A DNA stretch of 49,944 bases from Acidobacteria bacterium 13_2_20CM_2_57_6 (lineage in GTDB: Bacteria > Acidobacteriota > Terriglobia > Acidiferrales > UBA7541). A model generated the notes under the pieces. The model was given only the letters and a program-made list of their open reading frames with translations. It had not been told where the DNA came from and did not search any database. Below, in pieces: positions 27,403-35,299 of this stretch. The stretch's first letter is position 1, and the number at the start of each line of letters is the position of its first letter. Position numbers and translations under genes: made by a program. The stretch lies in NCBI GenBank assembly GCA_001917435.1, contig MNEA01000169.1:1-49944 (forward strand), in the 5' to 3' direction.

Positions 27403-29511
27403 ACCATCTCTACGATCGACAAGACTCCACGACTGCGCTCCCGACGAAAACATTGCGGGTTCCCCGCCGCGATTTTCTGAAAACCTCCGCCGCGATCGGT
27501 GGCGGCTTGTGTTTCGCTGCCTATGTGCCGGAGCTCGCCGCCCGTCCGTTGAAAGATTCTCCCGCAAACGACGCTAGCTTCGCCCCCAATGCCTTCGTCC
27601 GCATCGCTCCGGACGACTCGGTCACGATCATCGCCAATCACTCCGAAATGGGTCAGGGCATCTACACCAGCTTGCCCATGTTGCTCAACGAAGAACTGGA
27701 AGCGGACTGGTCAAGAATCAAAGTGGAGGCAGCGCCCGTTGATGCCGCATACAACCACACCGTTTTCGGCCTTCAAATGACCGGCGGCAGCACCACGACG
27801 CCCTCCGAATGGGAGCGCTTTCGGAAGATGGGCGCGATGGCGCGGCTTATGCTCGTCGATGCTGCCGCGCAGAACTGGGGCGTCCCCGCTTCGCAATGTC
27901 ATGTTGAAAAAGGCATAGTCATTCATAGTGCATCGAGCCGTAAGGCAAGCTACGGTTCTCTGGTCGTCGCCGCGTCCCAATTGAAGCCACCCGCGGACAT
28001 ACCGCTCAAGGATCCCAAGCAATTCACGCTAATCGGAAAACCGACTCGACGACTCGACACGCCCTCAAAAATCAATGGCACCGCCCAGTTTGGTCTCGAC
28101 GTCCACCTCCCGGGCATGGTTTTTGCTCTGGTTGCGCGCCCGCCCGTTTTTGGCGGCAAGCTCTTAGATTTCGACGCCTCCGAAGCCCTCAAGATCAGAG
28201 GCGTCCGCGCCGTCGAGCAGGTCCCCTCGGGAGTGGCTGTCATCGCCGACCGCTTCTGGCCCGCCAAACTGGGCCGCGACAAACTCAAAATCTCCTGGGA
28301 TGAAGGCGACAACGCAAAACTCTCGACCTCGCAAATGCTCGTCGACTTCTCCAAACAATCTGCCTCACCAGGAACTGTCGCGCGGAAATCCGGCGACGCG
28401 GCGGCCGCTTTGGCGTCTGCTGCGAAAACTATCACGGCTGAGTACGACGTTCCTTACCTCGCTCACGCCATGATGGAGCCGCTGAATTGTGTAGTCGACC
28501 TCCGCCCCGATAGTTGCGAAATCTGGACGGGCACGCAGTTCGAAACCGTTGACCGCGCCAATGCCGCGCAAGCTGCCGGCCTGACCCCGGAGAAAGTTCA
28601 AATTCATACCACGCTCCTTGGCGGCGGTTTCGGCAGACGCGCGAATCCCGCCTCCGACTTTGTCGTCGAAGCTGTGCATGTGGCCAAGATCATGGACGCA
28701 CACGATCGTCGGCCAGTCCATCGCGCAGGGCACGCTCTTTGCGCAATACATGATCAACAAGGAAGGCGTCGACAGCACATCCGTTGAAGGTGCAGCCGAT
28801 ATCCTTTACGGAATTCCTAATCTTCAGGTTGACTTGCACACTCCGAAAATCGGCGTCCCCGTACAGTGGTGGCGCTCCGTCGGCCATTCGCACACGGGCT
28901 TTTCCGTCGAGAGCTTTTTCGACGAAGTAGCTCATGCCGGAGGGAAAGATCCTTACGAACTGCGCCGCCAGCTTCTCGCGAACCAGCCCCGCATGAGTGC
29001 TGTCTTAAACTTGGTGGCTGAGAAAGCTGGATGGGGAAAGCCGCTCCCGCCTGGGCGTGGCCGCGGCATCGCTACCCATTTTTCATTTGACAGCTATGTC
29101 GCCCAGGTCGTCGAGGCATCTGTGGAGAAGGACGGAACGGTGCAAGTGCGTCGTGTCGTATGCGCAGTCGATTGCGGACGCGTCGTCAATCCGGACATCG
29201 TCAAAGCGCAAATGGAAGGCGGAATCATCTTCGGCCTGACCGCCGCCCTCAAAACGGAAATCACTCTCGAAAACGGCCGCGTCCAGCAAAAGAATTTTCA
29301 CGACTACCAAATGCTCCGCATGTTCGAATCCCCAGAGATCCAGGTGCACATTATCCCCAGCGAATTAAGTCCTACGGGCGTCGGCGAGCCCAGCGTGCCT
29401 CCTGTCGCTCCCGCCCTAACCAACGCAATTTTCGCAGCCACCGGCAAGCGTGTCAGACGCCTCCCAATTCGTGCCGCTGATCTAGTCACAGGTAGCGGGG
29501 CCAAGCCATGA
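27399..29511 (+). pseudogene. molybdopterin-binding subunit (isoquinoline 1-oxidoreductase beta-like), frameshifted by a deletion
   Basis: The first frame (from ATG 27399) has a Tat signal (RRDFLKTSAAIGGG) and the Mo-subunit blocks NHSEMGQGIYTSLPM, TGGSTTTPSEW and LGGGFGRRANPASDFVVEAV. After VAKIMDA near 28697 it leaves the family and stops at 28787. The matching downstream part (WTHTIVGQSIAQGTLFAQYM ... GVGEPSVPPVAPAL) continues in another frame to 29511. Compared with family members about 37 residues (normally PVKV.WTREDD..GG.YRP...) are missing at the junction, with a length not divisible by three. The join reads TGGACGCACACG, where TGGACGC could belong to either side, as in a deletion between short direct repeats. 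Without repair no full Mo subunit is made. An assembly error would look the same. Confidence 0.85.
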
Positions 29512-30128
29512 CCGCCCTATATGCGAATGGCCATCGTCGCTTCTCTGCGTTGCCTTGGCGTTCGGCGACGCGCGCGGCAGCTCTGCTCGCCGTAGTTGCA
29601 ATGGCCACGGTTTACGCTTCGCCGCAAAGCCCGAAACCCGATGCCAGCTCCTCGCGCGAAGCGTTCTTGCAGGTCTATAAAGTCTTCACGTCGCCGCGTT
29701 GTCAGAACTGCCATCCGGCCGGTGACTCTCCGCTGCAAGGCGACGACAGCCATGTTCATCTTCAAAACGTGAGGCGTGGTAAGGATGGCCACGGTGTGTA
29801 CGGCATGCGCTGCGACACCTGCCACCAAACCACCAATCTTCCCGGCGAGCACATGCCTCCGGGAAATTCCAAATGGTCCCTTCCATTCCCGGACCACAAA
29901 ATGGTTTTCGTTGGACGCTCGCCTGCTGAACTCTGCCGCCAGCTAAAAGATCCAAAACAAACTGGCGACCGCTCCCTTCAGAAACTGCTGGAACATGTGT
30001 CGAGCGATGATCTCGTCGGCTGGGCCTGGGATCCCGGCGCGGGGCGCACTCCGCCTCCGCTCTCGCGTGCCGAAACCGTGGCGCAAATGAAAATTTGGGT
30101 CGACGGTGGGGGAGCCTGTCCTCAATAA
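29508..30128 (+). CDS. diheme c-type cytochrome of the molybdenum hydroxylase cluster
   Basis: A 206-residue exported protein with an N-terminal hydrophobic signal (AALLAVVAMATVYAS) and two haem-binding motifs, CQNCH and CDTCH, near residues 65 and 103. Further C-terminal are MPPGNSKWSLPF, which offers a possible Met ligand, and VGWAWDPGAGRTPPP. Small diheme proteins of this shape accompany IorAB-like enzymes, where they take electrons to the respiratory chain. Its start overlaps the end of the Mo subunit by four bases (ATGA), so the three genes are one operon. Confidence 0.85.
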   Translation: MTALYANGHRRFSALPWRSATRAAALLAVVAMATVYASPQSPKPDASSSREAFLQVYKVFTSPRCQNCHPAGDSPLQGDDSHVHLQNVRRGKDGHGVYGMRCDTCHQTTNLPGEHMPPGNSKWSLPFPDHKMVFVGRSPAELCRQLKDPKQTGDRSLQKLLEHVSSDDLVGWAWDPGAGRTPPPLSRAETVAQMKIWVDGGGACPQ

Positions 30129-30179
30129 TCAGCCGCCGTCTGCAGCTCAAGAGCGGGCGAGAATCCGGCGAATTTACAT

Positions 30180-30647
30180 ATGAACGAACAGAGACAGAAT
30201 CCCGCAGAACTTTCTGCCGCCCGTGCTGATATTTCCCATCCGAGGCTTTTGCTCGTGAACCCCAAACTGCTCAATTGGTCCAGCATCGTCTTTGCGGTAT
30301 TGCAAAGCGCGTGCACCGCCGTCATCGCCATCAGCGGTCTGCGCGTTGCCATCGGCCTGAGCGCGCTAGCGGCAGCCGCTGGAATTCACGCGCCAGCTCG
30401 CGGCTTCCATCAGGACGGCATCCGTATCCCCATGATGGTTTTTTCCCTCCTGGGAGCCGCCCTCAATCTCTATGTAGTTGGAAAAGTGCGCCGCCTACGG
30501 AGCAAGCCCGCATCCCAGTGGCGCCAGCAACCGGTGCCAAAGAAAAAACTCAACTCCGAGCGTTTTCAAATTGCTCTCTCCATCTTGACCTTGCTTCTCC
30601 TCGCCGCCGAATGGATCACGCACCCGATGGTCCACCGCGTCCCGTGA
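30180..30647 (+). CDS. small inner-membrane protein of unknown function
   Basis: A 155-residue protein with three likely membrane helices (about residues 35-60, 76-100 and 128-146) and a basic loop RRLRSKPASQWRQQPVPKKK that probably faces the cytoplasm. It lies 51 bases after the cytochrome gene on the same strand, so it may belong to the same operon. Family not recognised. Confidence 0.65.
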   Translation: MNEQRQNPAELSAARADISHPRLLLVNPKLLNWSSIVFAVLQSACTAVIAISGLRVAIGLSALAAAAGIHAPARGFHQDGIRIPMMVFSLLGAALNLYVVGKVRRLRSKPASQWRQQPVPKKKLNSERFQIALSILTLLLLAAEWITHPMVHRVP

Positions 30648-30669
30648 GAACTCGCCTAAACGGCCTTCT

Positions 30670-30930
30670 TTATTCTTTCTCTGAATCCTTCTCGGCGCTT
30701 TTCAGTTCCTTCGCCAGCCGCTCGTGCAGCCGTTCGCTGTACCCTACCGGCAATTCAAATGTCCGGTCGTCCGCCGTCAAAATCAGAATATTCCGCGTCG
30801 AATCCAGTATCGCGGAGCAGATTTCGCAGTGTTCCAGGTGGCGTTCGATGTCCTCGCGCAGTTTGGCATCCACACTTCCGTCGATGTACTCGGAGATATG
30901 TTCCCACACGTGTTTGCACTCGAGTTTCAT
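30670..30930 (-). CDS. soluble zinc-binding anti-sigma factor
   Basis: An 86-residue protein with the zinc anti-sigma motif H-x3-C-x2-C (HLEHCEIC, residues about 32-39) after the helix CKHVWEHISEYIDGSVD. It has no membrane segment and ends in a charged helix. This soluble ZAS type resembles RsrA, which releases its sigma factor when the cysteines are oxidised, rather than the membrane-anchored anti-sigma factors. It overlaps the upstream sigma gene by four bases (ATGA), as expected for a sigma/anti-sigma pair made in balance. Confidence 0.85.
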   Translation of the reverse strand: MKLECKHVWEHISEYIDGSVDAKLREDIERHLEHCEICSAILDSTRNILILTADDRTFELPVGYSERLHERLAKELKSAEKDSEKE

Positions 30931-31553
30931 AGCGCTCTCCCGAAGAAACTCCTGCGCGCCGGAGCCGTCGTTTTCAAATAAGGAACCAGGCGCTTTTGCA
31001 GCATCATCCGTGCGCGGTGCAGCCGCACTTTTACTGCGCCCGTCGTAATACCGAGGGCCTCCGCGGTTTCCTCAATGTTCAGTTCTTCCAAGTCTCTCAA
31101 AGTAAGAACTTGCCGGTAAATATAGGGCAATTCCGCCACAGCCCCTCGCAGGGCCTCGCGCAGCTCTTTCCGTTCCAGCGCCTCGAGAGGAATCTCCCGC
31201 CAATCCGTCAGTGGCGCCGGGGTGTAATCGCCTTCGTGACTTTCTTCCTTTTCCTCAATCGAATCCTCCGCAGCCCCTTTCGCCTTCCTCAGCCGCTTTC
31301 GCCCCTCGTTGATCGCGATGGTCGTCAGCCACGTGCTGAACTTGGCGTCGCCACGAAACGAGGCCAGATGCCGGTACGCGCTAATCACCGCCTCCTGCGC
31401 CCCGTCCTCCGCCTCGGTCTCATTTCGCACGATGGAGAACAACGTCAGATACACCATCCGCTCGTAGGGGCGTATCAACTCATGAAACAGTTCTTTCTCG
31501 CCCGTCAGGATCCGCGCGATCAGCCCTGCTTCTTTTGTTCGCGTCATTTCCAT
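30927..31553 (-). CDS. ECF-family RNA polymerase sigma factor
   Basis: A 208-residue protein with region 2 (LFHELIRPYERMVYLTLFSIV, then NETEAEDGAQEAVISAYRHLASFRGDAKFSTWLTTI) and region 4 (LPYIYRQVLTLRDLEELNIEETAEALGITTGAVKVRLHRARMML), joined by an acidic linker. ATG 31553 is chosen over an upstream ATG at 31682 because family similarity begins soon after it; ATG 31547 is equally possible. There is no strong Shine-Dalgarno. Its partner anti-sigma gene overlaps its end. Confidence 0.92.
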   Translation of the reverse strand: MEMTRTKEAGLIARILTGEKELFHELIRPYERMVYLTLFSIVRNETEAEDGAQEAVISAYRHLASFRGDAKFSTWLTTIAINEGRKRLRKAKGAAEDSIEEKEESHEGDYTPAPLTDWREIPLEALERKELREALRGAVAELPYIYRQVLTLRDLEELNIEETAEALGITTGAVKVRLHRARMMLQKRLVPYLKTTAPARRSFFGRAL

Positions 31554-31979
31554 AAACAAAAAATTATACGCGCCCCCTTCAGACGTGCGGTGAGAACAGT
31601 CAAAAGCGGAGCGGACCTTATCTTTTCGCGTGTCTGCCGTGTCAAAATTTCTCCAGCCTCGCCACTCCAAAAACTGCGCCAAATCGCTCGCACTAGAATG
31701 CCACCGCTTGATACTTATTCAAGTCCGTGGCCGCTGGCAAATCATAATTCTGATCGCTTTGGTTTCCTTTTAAGCGCGCCTCCGGATCCGAACTCAAGGC
31801 CTTTGAGCCTGGTCGTTAGCCTCATACGAGTCCACCTCCCGACAAAAGTTACAATCCCGCCGATAAAGAGCGACGCATCGCCCTCTGGCCTGCAGGCTGG
31901 TAACTTTTCGACGAACGTCCTCTTTCTCCTGCCGCTTTCTTCATTTGGAACAGTTATGATGTTTCTCACGGGGTCTGAT
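31554..31979. other. intergenic region between divergent sigma-factor and PilZ genes
   Basis: About 425 bases with the sigma-factor promoter on the minus strand (31617-31645). Short open frames exist on both strands, but none has family features or a ribosome-binding site. An ATG at 31956 in frame with the PilZ gene is an alternative start for it. Confidence 0.5.
31617..31645 (-). promoter_or_regulatory. sigma-70 promoter of the ECF sigma gene
   Basis: Read on the minus strand: TTGACA (31645-31640, perfect -35), a 17-base spacer, and GATAAG (31622-31617, four of six for -10). It stands about 64 bases before the sigma start. A TATAAT at 31568-31563 lacks a -35 partner. The pair therefore seems to be expressed from a housekeeping promoter, not only from its own sigma. 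Confidence 0.5.
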
Positions 31980-32861
31980 ATGCCTAGGAATTTCGCCATC
32001 CGGCTTAGGTGTCCTCACGGGGACAGCGACTCCTGGGTTACGCTTTTCAATCGCGAGGAATCCCTGGAACAAATCCTTAAACAAACTTGGGAATTCAAGT
32101 GCCGCGATCACGGCCCGCAGAAGGGCATTCCTCAAGAAGCAATGGAGGTGGCTCCGCTCGACGATCCTCCGCCGTCACAATCCGTTCAGTCAACCTTCGC
32201 TATTCCCTTCCCGGCTGCCACTGAAAAGAAAACGCCCCGTTCCAGCGAACGCGTCCCCATGCGTGTGCCGGTCGTGGTATATGGCTATGCCGGCAAGAGT
32301 GGCGCCTTCCATGAAGACACCGAGACCCTGATCGTCAATTCCACTGGCGCCCTCGTCACGCTGAAAGCCAAACTCGCGTTGGGTGACACCGTTTTTCTGA
32401 TCCACAAGAGCAGCCGCCGGGAACAGGAAGTTCGCGTCGCCTATCTCGACCCTTACTCCGACCGTGAAACTCGTGTCGGTCTGGCTTTCAAACAGCCCGT
32501 CTCGGACTTTTGGAAAAGAACTCGCAAGAAGCCCCGCGTGCCCAAAACTGTCCGTGTCATCGTCAAAGGCACGGACCCCAAGGGCCATCCCTTCGCCCAG
32601 AGCGCCTATACCGTCGATCTCAGCGAAGACGGCGCGCGCCTCGACGGCATTGGCTTCTTGACCTCTCCCGGCCAGACCATCGAAGTCCGCCGCCTGTGGC
32701 GCAAAGCCCGCTTCCGCGTCGTGTGGATTGGCCACGTCGGAACGACCGAATCCAATCAAGCCGGCGTCGTTCTGCAATCTGAAAAAAATATCTGGCGCAT
32801 CGAGCTTCCCAAGAACGCCACGACCCCGCCTTCCCAAAGCCCCGAGCCCCCGAAAAAATAG
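31980..32861 (+). CDS. tandem PilZ-domain protein
   Basis: A 293-residue soluble protein. An N-terminal part has paired RCPHG and KCRDHG motifs, possibly a metal site. The first PilZ domain follows with RSSER (c-di-GMP-binding RxxxR pattern) and IVNSTGA. A second beta-barrel has the DLSEDGARL element (D-x-S-x-x-G) but no clean RxxxR, so it may not bind the nucleotide. The tail is proline-rich. ATG 31980 is taken as start; ATG 31956 is possible and neither has a clear ribosome-binding site. The open frame further upstream is antisense to the sigma gene and was dropped. Role: a c-di-GMP-responsive adaptor, target unknown. Confidence 0.78.
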   Translation: MPRNFAIRLRCPHGDSDSWVTLFNREESLEQILKQTWEFKCRDHGPQKGIPQEAMEVAPLDDPPPSQSVQSTFAIPFPAATEKKTPRSSERVPMRVPVVVYGYAGKSGAFHEDTETLIVNSTGALVTLKAKLALGDTVFLIHKSSRREQEVRVAYLDPYSDRETRVGLAFKQPVSDFWKRTRKKPRVPKTVRVIVKGTDPKGHPFAQSAYTVDLSEDGARLDGIGFLTSPGQTIEVRRLWRKARFRVVWIGHVGTTESNQAGVVLQSEKNIWRIELPKNATTPPSQSPEPPKK

Positions 32862-32906
32862 TTTCTCCCCCTCCGGCCTTTCTTCGGTAAACTCTCCGTG
32901 TCCGCC

Positions 32907-33773
32907 ATGTCCAAACTATCGCGCCGCAACGTGCTCAAGAGCGTTCTTTCCGGAGCCACCATGGCTTCTCTCCCATCCGTCTCCTGGCCGCAGGAAAATA
33001 CTCCGGTCAAGCGCAAGGGCAATATCCGCCAGTCCGTTTCCCGCTGGTGTTACCGGAACATTCCGCTCGACAAGCTCTGTGCCTACGCCGCCGAAATTGG
33101 TTTGAAAGGCGTCGACCTGCTGAATCCCGACGAATTTGAAGTCCCCGCGCGTTACGGCCTGGTTTGCAGCATGGGTTATGGTGGCGGCGGCGAAATTCCC
33201 AGCGCCATGAACCGCATCGAAAATCACGCCAGAATTGAAGAAGGTTTTCGCAAGTACATCCCGCTCGCTGCCAAGGCCGGCGTTCCCAACGTCATCACCT
33301 TTTCCGGCAACCGCGCTGGCATGTCCGACGAAGAGGGCGCCAAGAACACCATCGCTGGCCTCAACCGCGTCAAAAAGATCGCCGAGGATCACGGTGTCAC
33401 CATCTGTCTCGAGCTGCTCAACAGCAAGGTCGACCACCACGACTACATGTGCGACCACTCCGCCTGGGGCGTCCAGGTCGTCCAGGCCGTAAATTCGCCT
33501 CGCGTCAAGCTGCTCTTCGACATCTATCACATGCAAATCATGGAAGGCGACCTCGTCCGTACCATCCAGAAAAACATCGATTGGCTCGCCCACTTCCATA
33601 CCGGCGGCGTTCCCGGCCGCCACGAACTCGACGGCACCCAGGAAGTCCAGTGGGACGGCGTCATGCGCGGCATCGCCGCCACCAACTTCCGCGGCTACGT
33701 CGCCCACGAATTTGTCCCCGCGCGCGATCCATTCACTTCCCTGCGCCAGGCCGTCGATCTCTGCGACGTCTGA
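32907..33773 (+). CDS. exported TIM-barrel protein, hydroxypyruvate isomerase-like
   Basis: A 288-residue protein with a Tat-type signal (SRRNVLKSVLSGATMASLPS) and an AP-endonuclease-2/xylose-isomerase-like barrel: WCYRNIPLDKLCAYAAEIGL, NVITFSGNRAG, ICLELLNSKVDHHDYMCD, LLFDIYHMQIMEGD, HFHTGGVPGRHELDG and YVAHEF. The E...D..H...E ligand series resembles hydroxypyruvate isomerase, which interconverts hydroxypyruvate and tartronate semialdehyde. The family also holds other sugar isomerases and epimerases, and a periplasmic form points to a different substrate. A GTG at 32898 would add three residues. Confidence 0.82.
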   Translation: MSKLSRRNVLKSVLSGATMASLPSVSWPQENTPVKRKGNIRQSVSRWCYRNIPLDKLCAYAAEIGLKGVDLLNPDEFEVPARYGLVCSMGYGGGGEIPSAMNRIENHARIEEGFRKYIPLAAKAGVPNVITFSGNRAGMSDEEGAKNTIAGLNRVKKIAEDHGVTICLELLNSKVDHHDYMCDHSAWGVQVVQAVNSPRVKLLFDIYHMQIMEGDLVRTIQKNIDWLAHFHTGGVPGRHELDGTQEVQWDGVMRGIAATNFRGYVAHEFVPARDPFTSLRQAVDLCDV

Positions 33774-34109
33774 TTTGTTCGCGCCAGCGACTCCACTCGT
33801 GCCAGGGCGCCAATTGATGGTACTTCTTACGACACAGCTAAGCCCCGTAGATGCAACACTTACACGAAAGACGGGAGAGGGTTCCAGCTTCCTGCTCTGG
33901 CTCCTTCCTCCGCCGAGAAATCCCACATTACCCGCCTCTCATTGGCCGGAGCTTGCAAACCGGCCAAGCGTCTCCTCCAGCACTTCCCGACGGGTCACGG
34001 ACCGCGGAACACGAAATCACCAGTCATTTTATTTCAGGAAACTTTATTTCGGGCACTCTCGTAGCTATCTCCAAGAACCGGCGCTGCTCCGGTCAGGAGG
34101 TGTCCTGTC
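33774..34109. other. intergenic region before the tandem-domain exported protein pair
   Basis: About 335 bases without a credible gene. The right part is AT-rich and holds an ECF-like promoter candidate: GGAAAC at 34037-34042, a 17-base spacer and CGTA at 34060-34063. A very strong Shine-Dalgarno, AGGAGGTG, lies at 34095-34102, 7 bases before ATG 34110. The promoter call is weak; the ribosome-binding site is clear. Confidence 0.4.
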
Positions 34110-34742
34110 ATGCTTAACCGCTACAAGGTTCTCTTCGCTAGGACCGCTCTCATTGCCACTGCTGTCCTTCTTCTATCGCCGCTGGGCACCTTGGCGCAAG
34201 CCACGGCCGCTCCGGCAAGCTCAAGCCAGTCAACGGCTTCCGCATCCAAGGACCGCTGGTTGCACGTGCGCGTCATCAGCTCGGACGCTAAAGGCGAGAC
34301 CGTCCGCGTCAACGTCCCCCTCGAACTGGCGGAAAAGCTTCTGCCTGCCATCCACCAGGACCGCATCCATGACGGCAAGGTCAAGATCGATAACGCTCAT
34401 ATGAATGACGTGGACTTGCATGCCCTCGTCGACGCCATCCGCACCACCAAAGACGGCGAGTTCGTGACCGTGCAGAGCAATGATTGCGACGTACGCGTGG
34501 CCAAACAAAGCAACCATCTGATCGTGCACGTCCTCGACAAGGAGAATTCCAAAAAATCCGAAGTCGAAGTTAAGGTCCCGATGAAGGTCATCGATGCCCT
34601 GTTCTCCGCGGGCAAGGATGAATTGGACATCGTTGCCGCGCTGCATGCCCTCTCCGCGCAAGGAGACACCGAGCTGGTTTCCGTGAAGGATCACGAAAAC
34701 ACCGTGCGCGTCTGGCTCGATTCCAAGAACGTCACGGATTAG
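34110..34742 (+). CDS. exported protein with two copies of a SHOCT/YvlB-like strand-helix domain
   Basis: A 210-residue protein with a signal peptide ending SPLGTLAQA (about residue 30) and a serine/alanine linker. Two similar units follow. Unit A (about 49-140) has VRVNVPLELAEKLLP, then DLHALVDAIRTTKDGEFVTV and DVRVAKQSNHLIVHV. Unit B (about 148-208) has VEVKVPMKVIDALFSAG, then ELDIVAALHALSAQGDTELVSV and TVRVWLDSKN. The pattern V.V.VP...V..L, acidic helix, GE.V.V.D....VR. resembles C-terminal units of SHOCT-like/DUF2089 and YvlB-type proteins of unknown function. That resemblance is from memory of the pattern, not a search. It lies 18 bases before a related gene. Confidence 0.75.
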   Translation: MLNRYKVLFARTALIATAVLLLSPLGTLAQATAAPASSSQSTASASKDRWLHVRVISSDAKGETVRVNVPLELAEKLLPAIHQDRIHDGKVKIDNAHMNDVDLHALVDAIRTTKDGEFVTVQSNDCDVRVAKQSNHLIVHVLDKENSKKSEVEVKVPMKVIDALFSAGKDELDIVAALHALSAQGDTELVSVKDHENTVRVWLDSKNVTD

Positions 34743-34760
34743 GACGGCAGGAGGCCACCA

Positions 34761-35198
34761 ATGATGCTACTTGCGAAAGCAGCTCTCGGACTTGGCACCA
34801 CAATCGTCCTTGCGGGTGCTTACACCATGCGGGAAGGCGTGATCCGCATCGACGTCGATGAATACCACGCTGGCGGCTCTCATGTTCACATGTGGGTTCC
34901 AGCCGCGGCCGTGCCCATGGCCATGCATTTCGTGCCTGCTGAGCACATGCGGCATGTCTCTTATCAGGCGCGCGAAGCCATGCCCATTCTTCATGCCATC
35001 GTCAAGGAACTAAAAAAGTACCCGGACAGCGAATTCGTTGAAGTTGACGATCACGACCAGCATATTCGCGTGCGCACGCACGACGGCAGATTGCAGATTG
35101 ACGTCGATGCGCCGGACCAGAAGGTTCACGTTCTGTGCCCGCTCTCGACTATCGAGGACGTCACTACCCAGCTTGAAGAGCACGGTCCAACGGCCTAA
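34761..35198 (+). CDS. second protein of the tandem-domain pair
   Basis: A 145-residue protein with a short hydrophobic N-terminus (KAALGLGTTIVLAGAY), probably a membrane anchor or signal, and the same unit as its neighbour: VIRIDVDEYHAGGSHVHMWV, ILHAIVKELKKYPDSEFVEV and HIRVRTHDGRLQIDVD, then a further strand KVHVLCPLSTIEDVTTQLEE. It is histidine-rich, so metal binding is conceivable. AGGAGG stands at 34749-34754. The shared domain and 18-base spacing show that the two proteins act together. Function unknown. Confidence 0.7.
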   Translation: MMLLAKAALGLGTTIVLAGAYTMREGVIRIDVDEYHAGGSHVHMWVPAAAVPMAMHFVPAEHMRHVSYQAREAMPILHAIVKELKKYPDSEFVEVDDHDQHIRVRTHDGRLQIDVDAPDQKVHVLCPLSTIEDVTTQLEEHGPTA

Positions 35199-35249
35199 GA
35201 CTCGCCGCGCGAAAGCAGCCTTTTGTCAAATTGCCAAGGTGGAGTTGAA

Positions 35250-35277
35250 TCGCAAAAATTCTTCTCGATTTTTGCGA
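35250..35277. terminator. hairpin between convergent genes, probable bidirectional terminator
   Basis: TCGCAAAAAT (35250-35259) and ATTTTTGCGA (35268-35277) form a perfect 10-bp stem with an 8-base loop. The A-run and T-run lie within the stem, and it sits between a plus-strand stop (35198) and a minus-strand stop (35300). Lacking a free T-tail, it could also act as a 3' stabilising hairpin. Confidence 0.5.
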
Positions 35278-35299
35278 AGATCAGTCGAATTCTGCAACG

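Noticed and set aside
30996..31955. Long N-terminal extension of the PilZ reading frame
   Set aside because: It is antisense to the sigma-factor gene, has no family features and an atypical composition; the real start is near 31980.
31742..31999. 85-codon frame on the minus strand between the sigma and PilZ genes
   Set aside because: No ribosome-binding site, no recognisable domain, and it overlaps the PilZ start.
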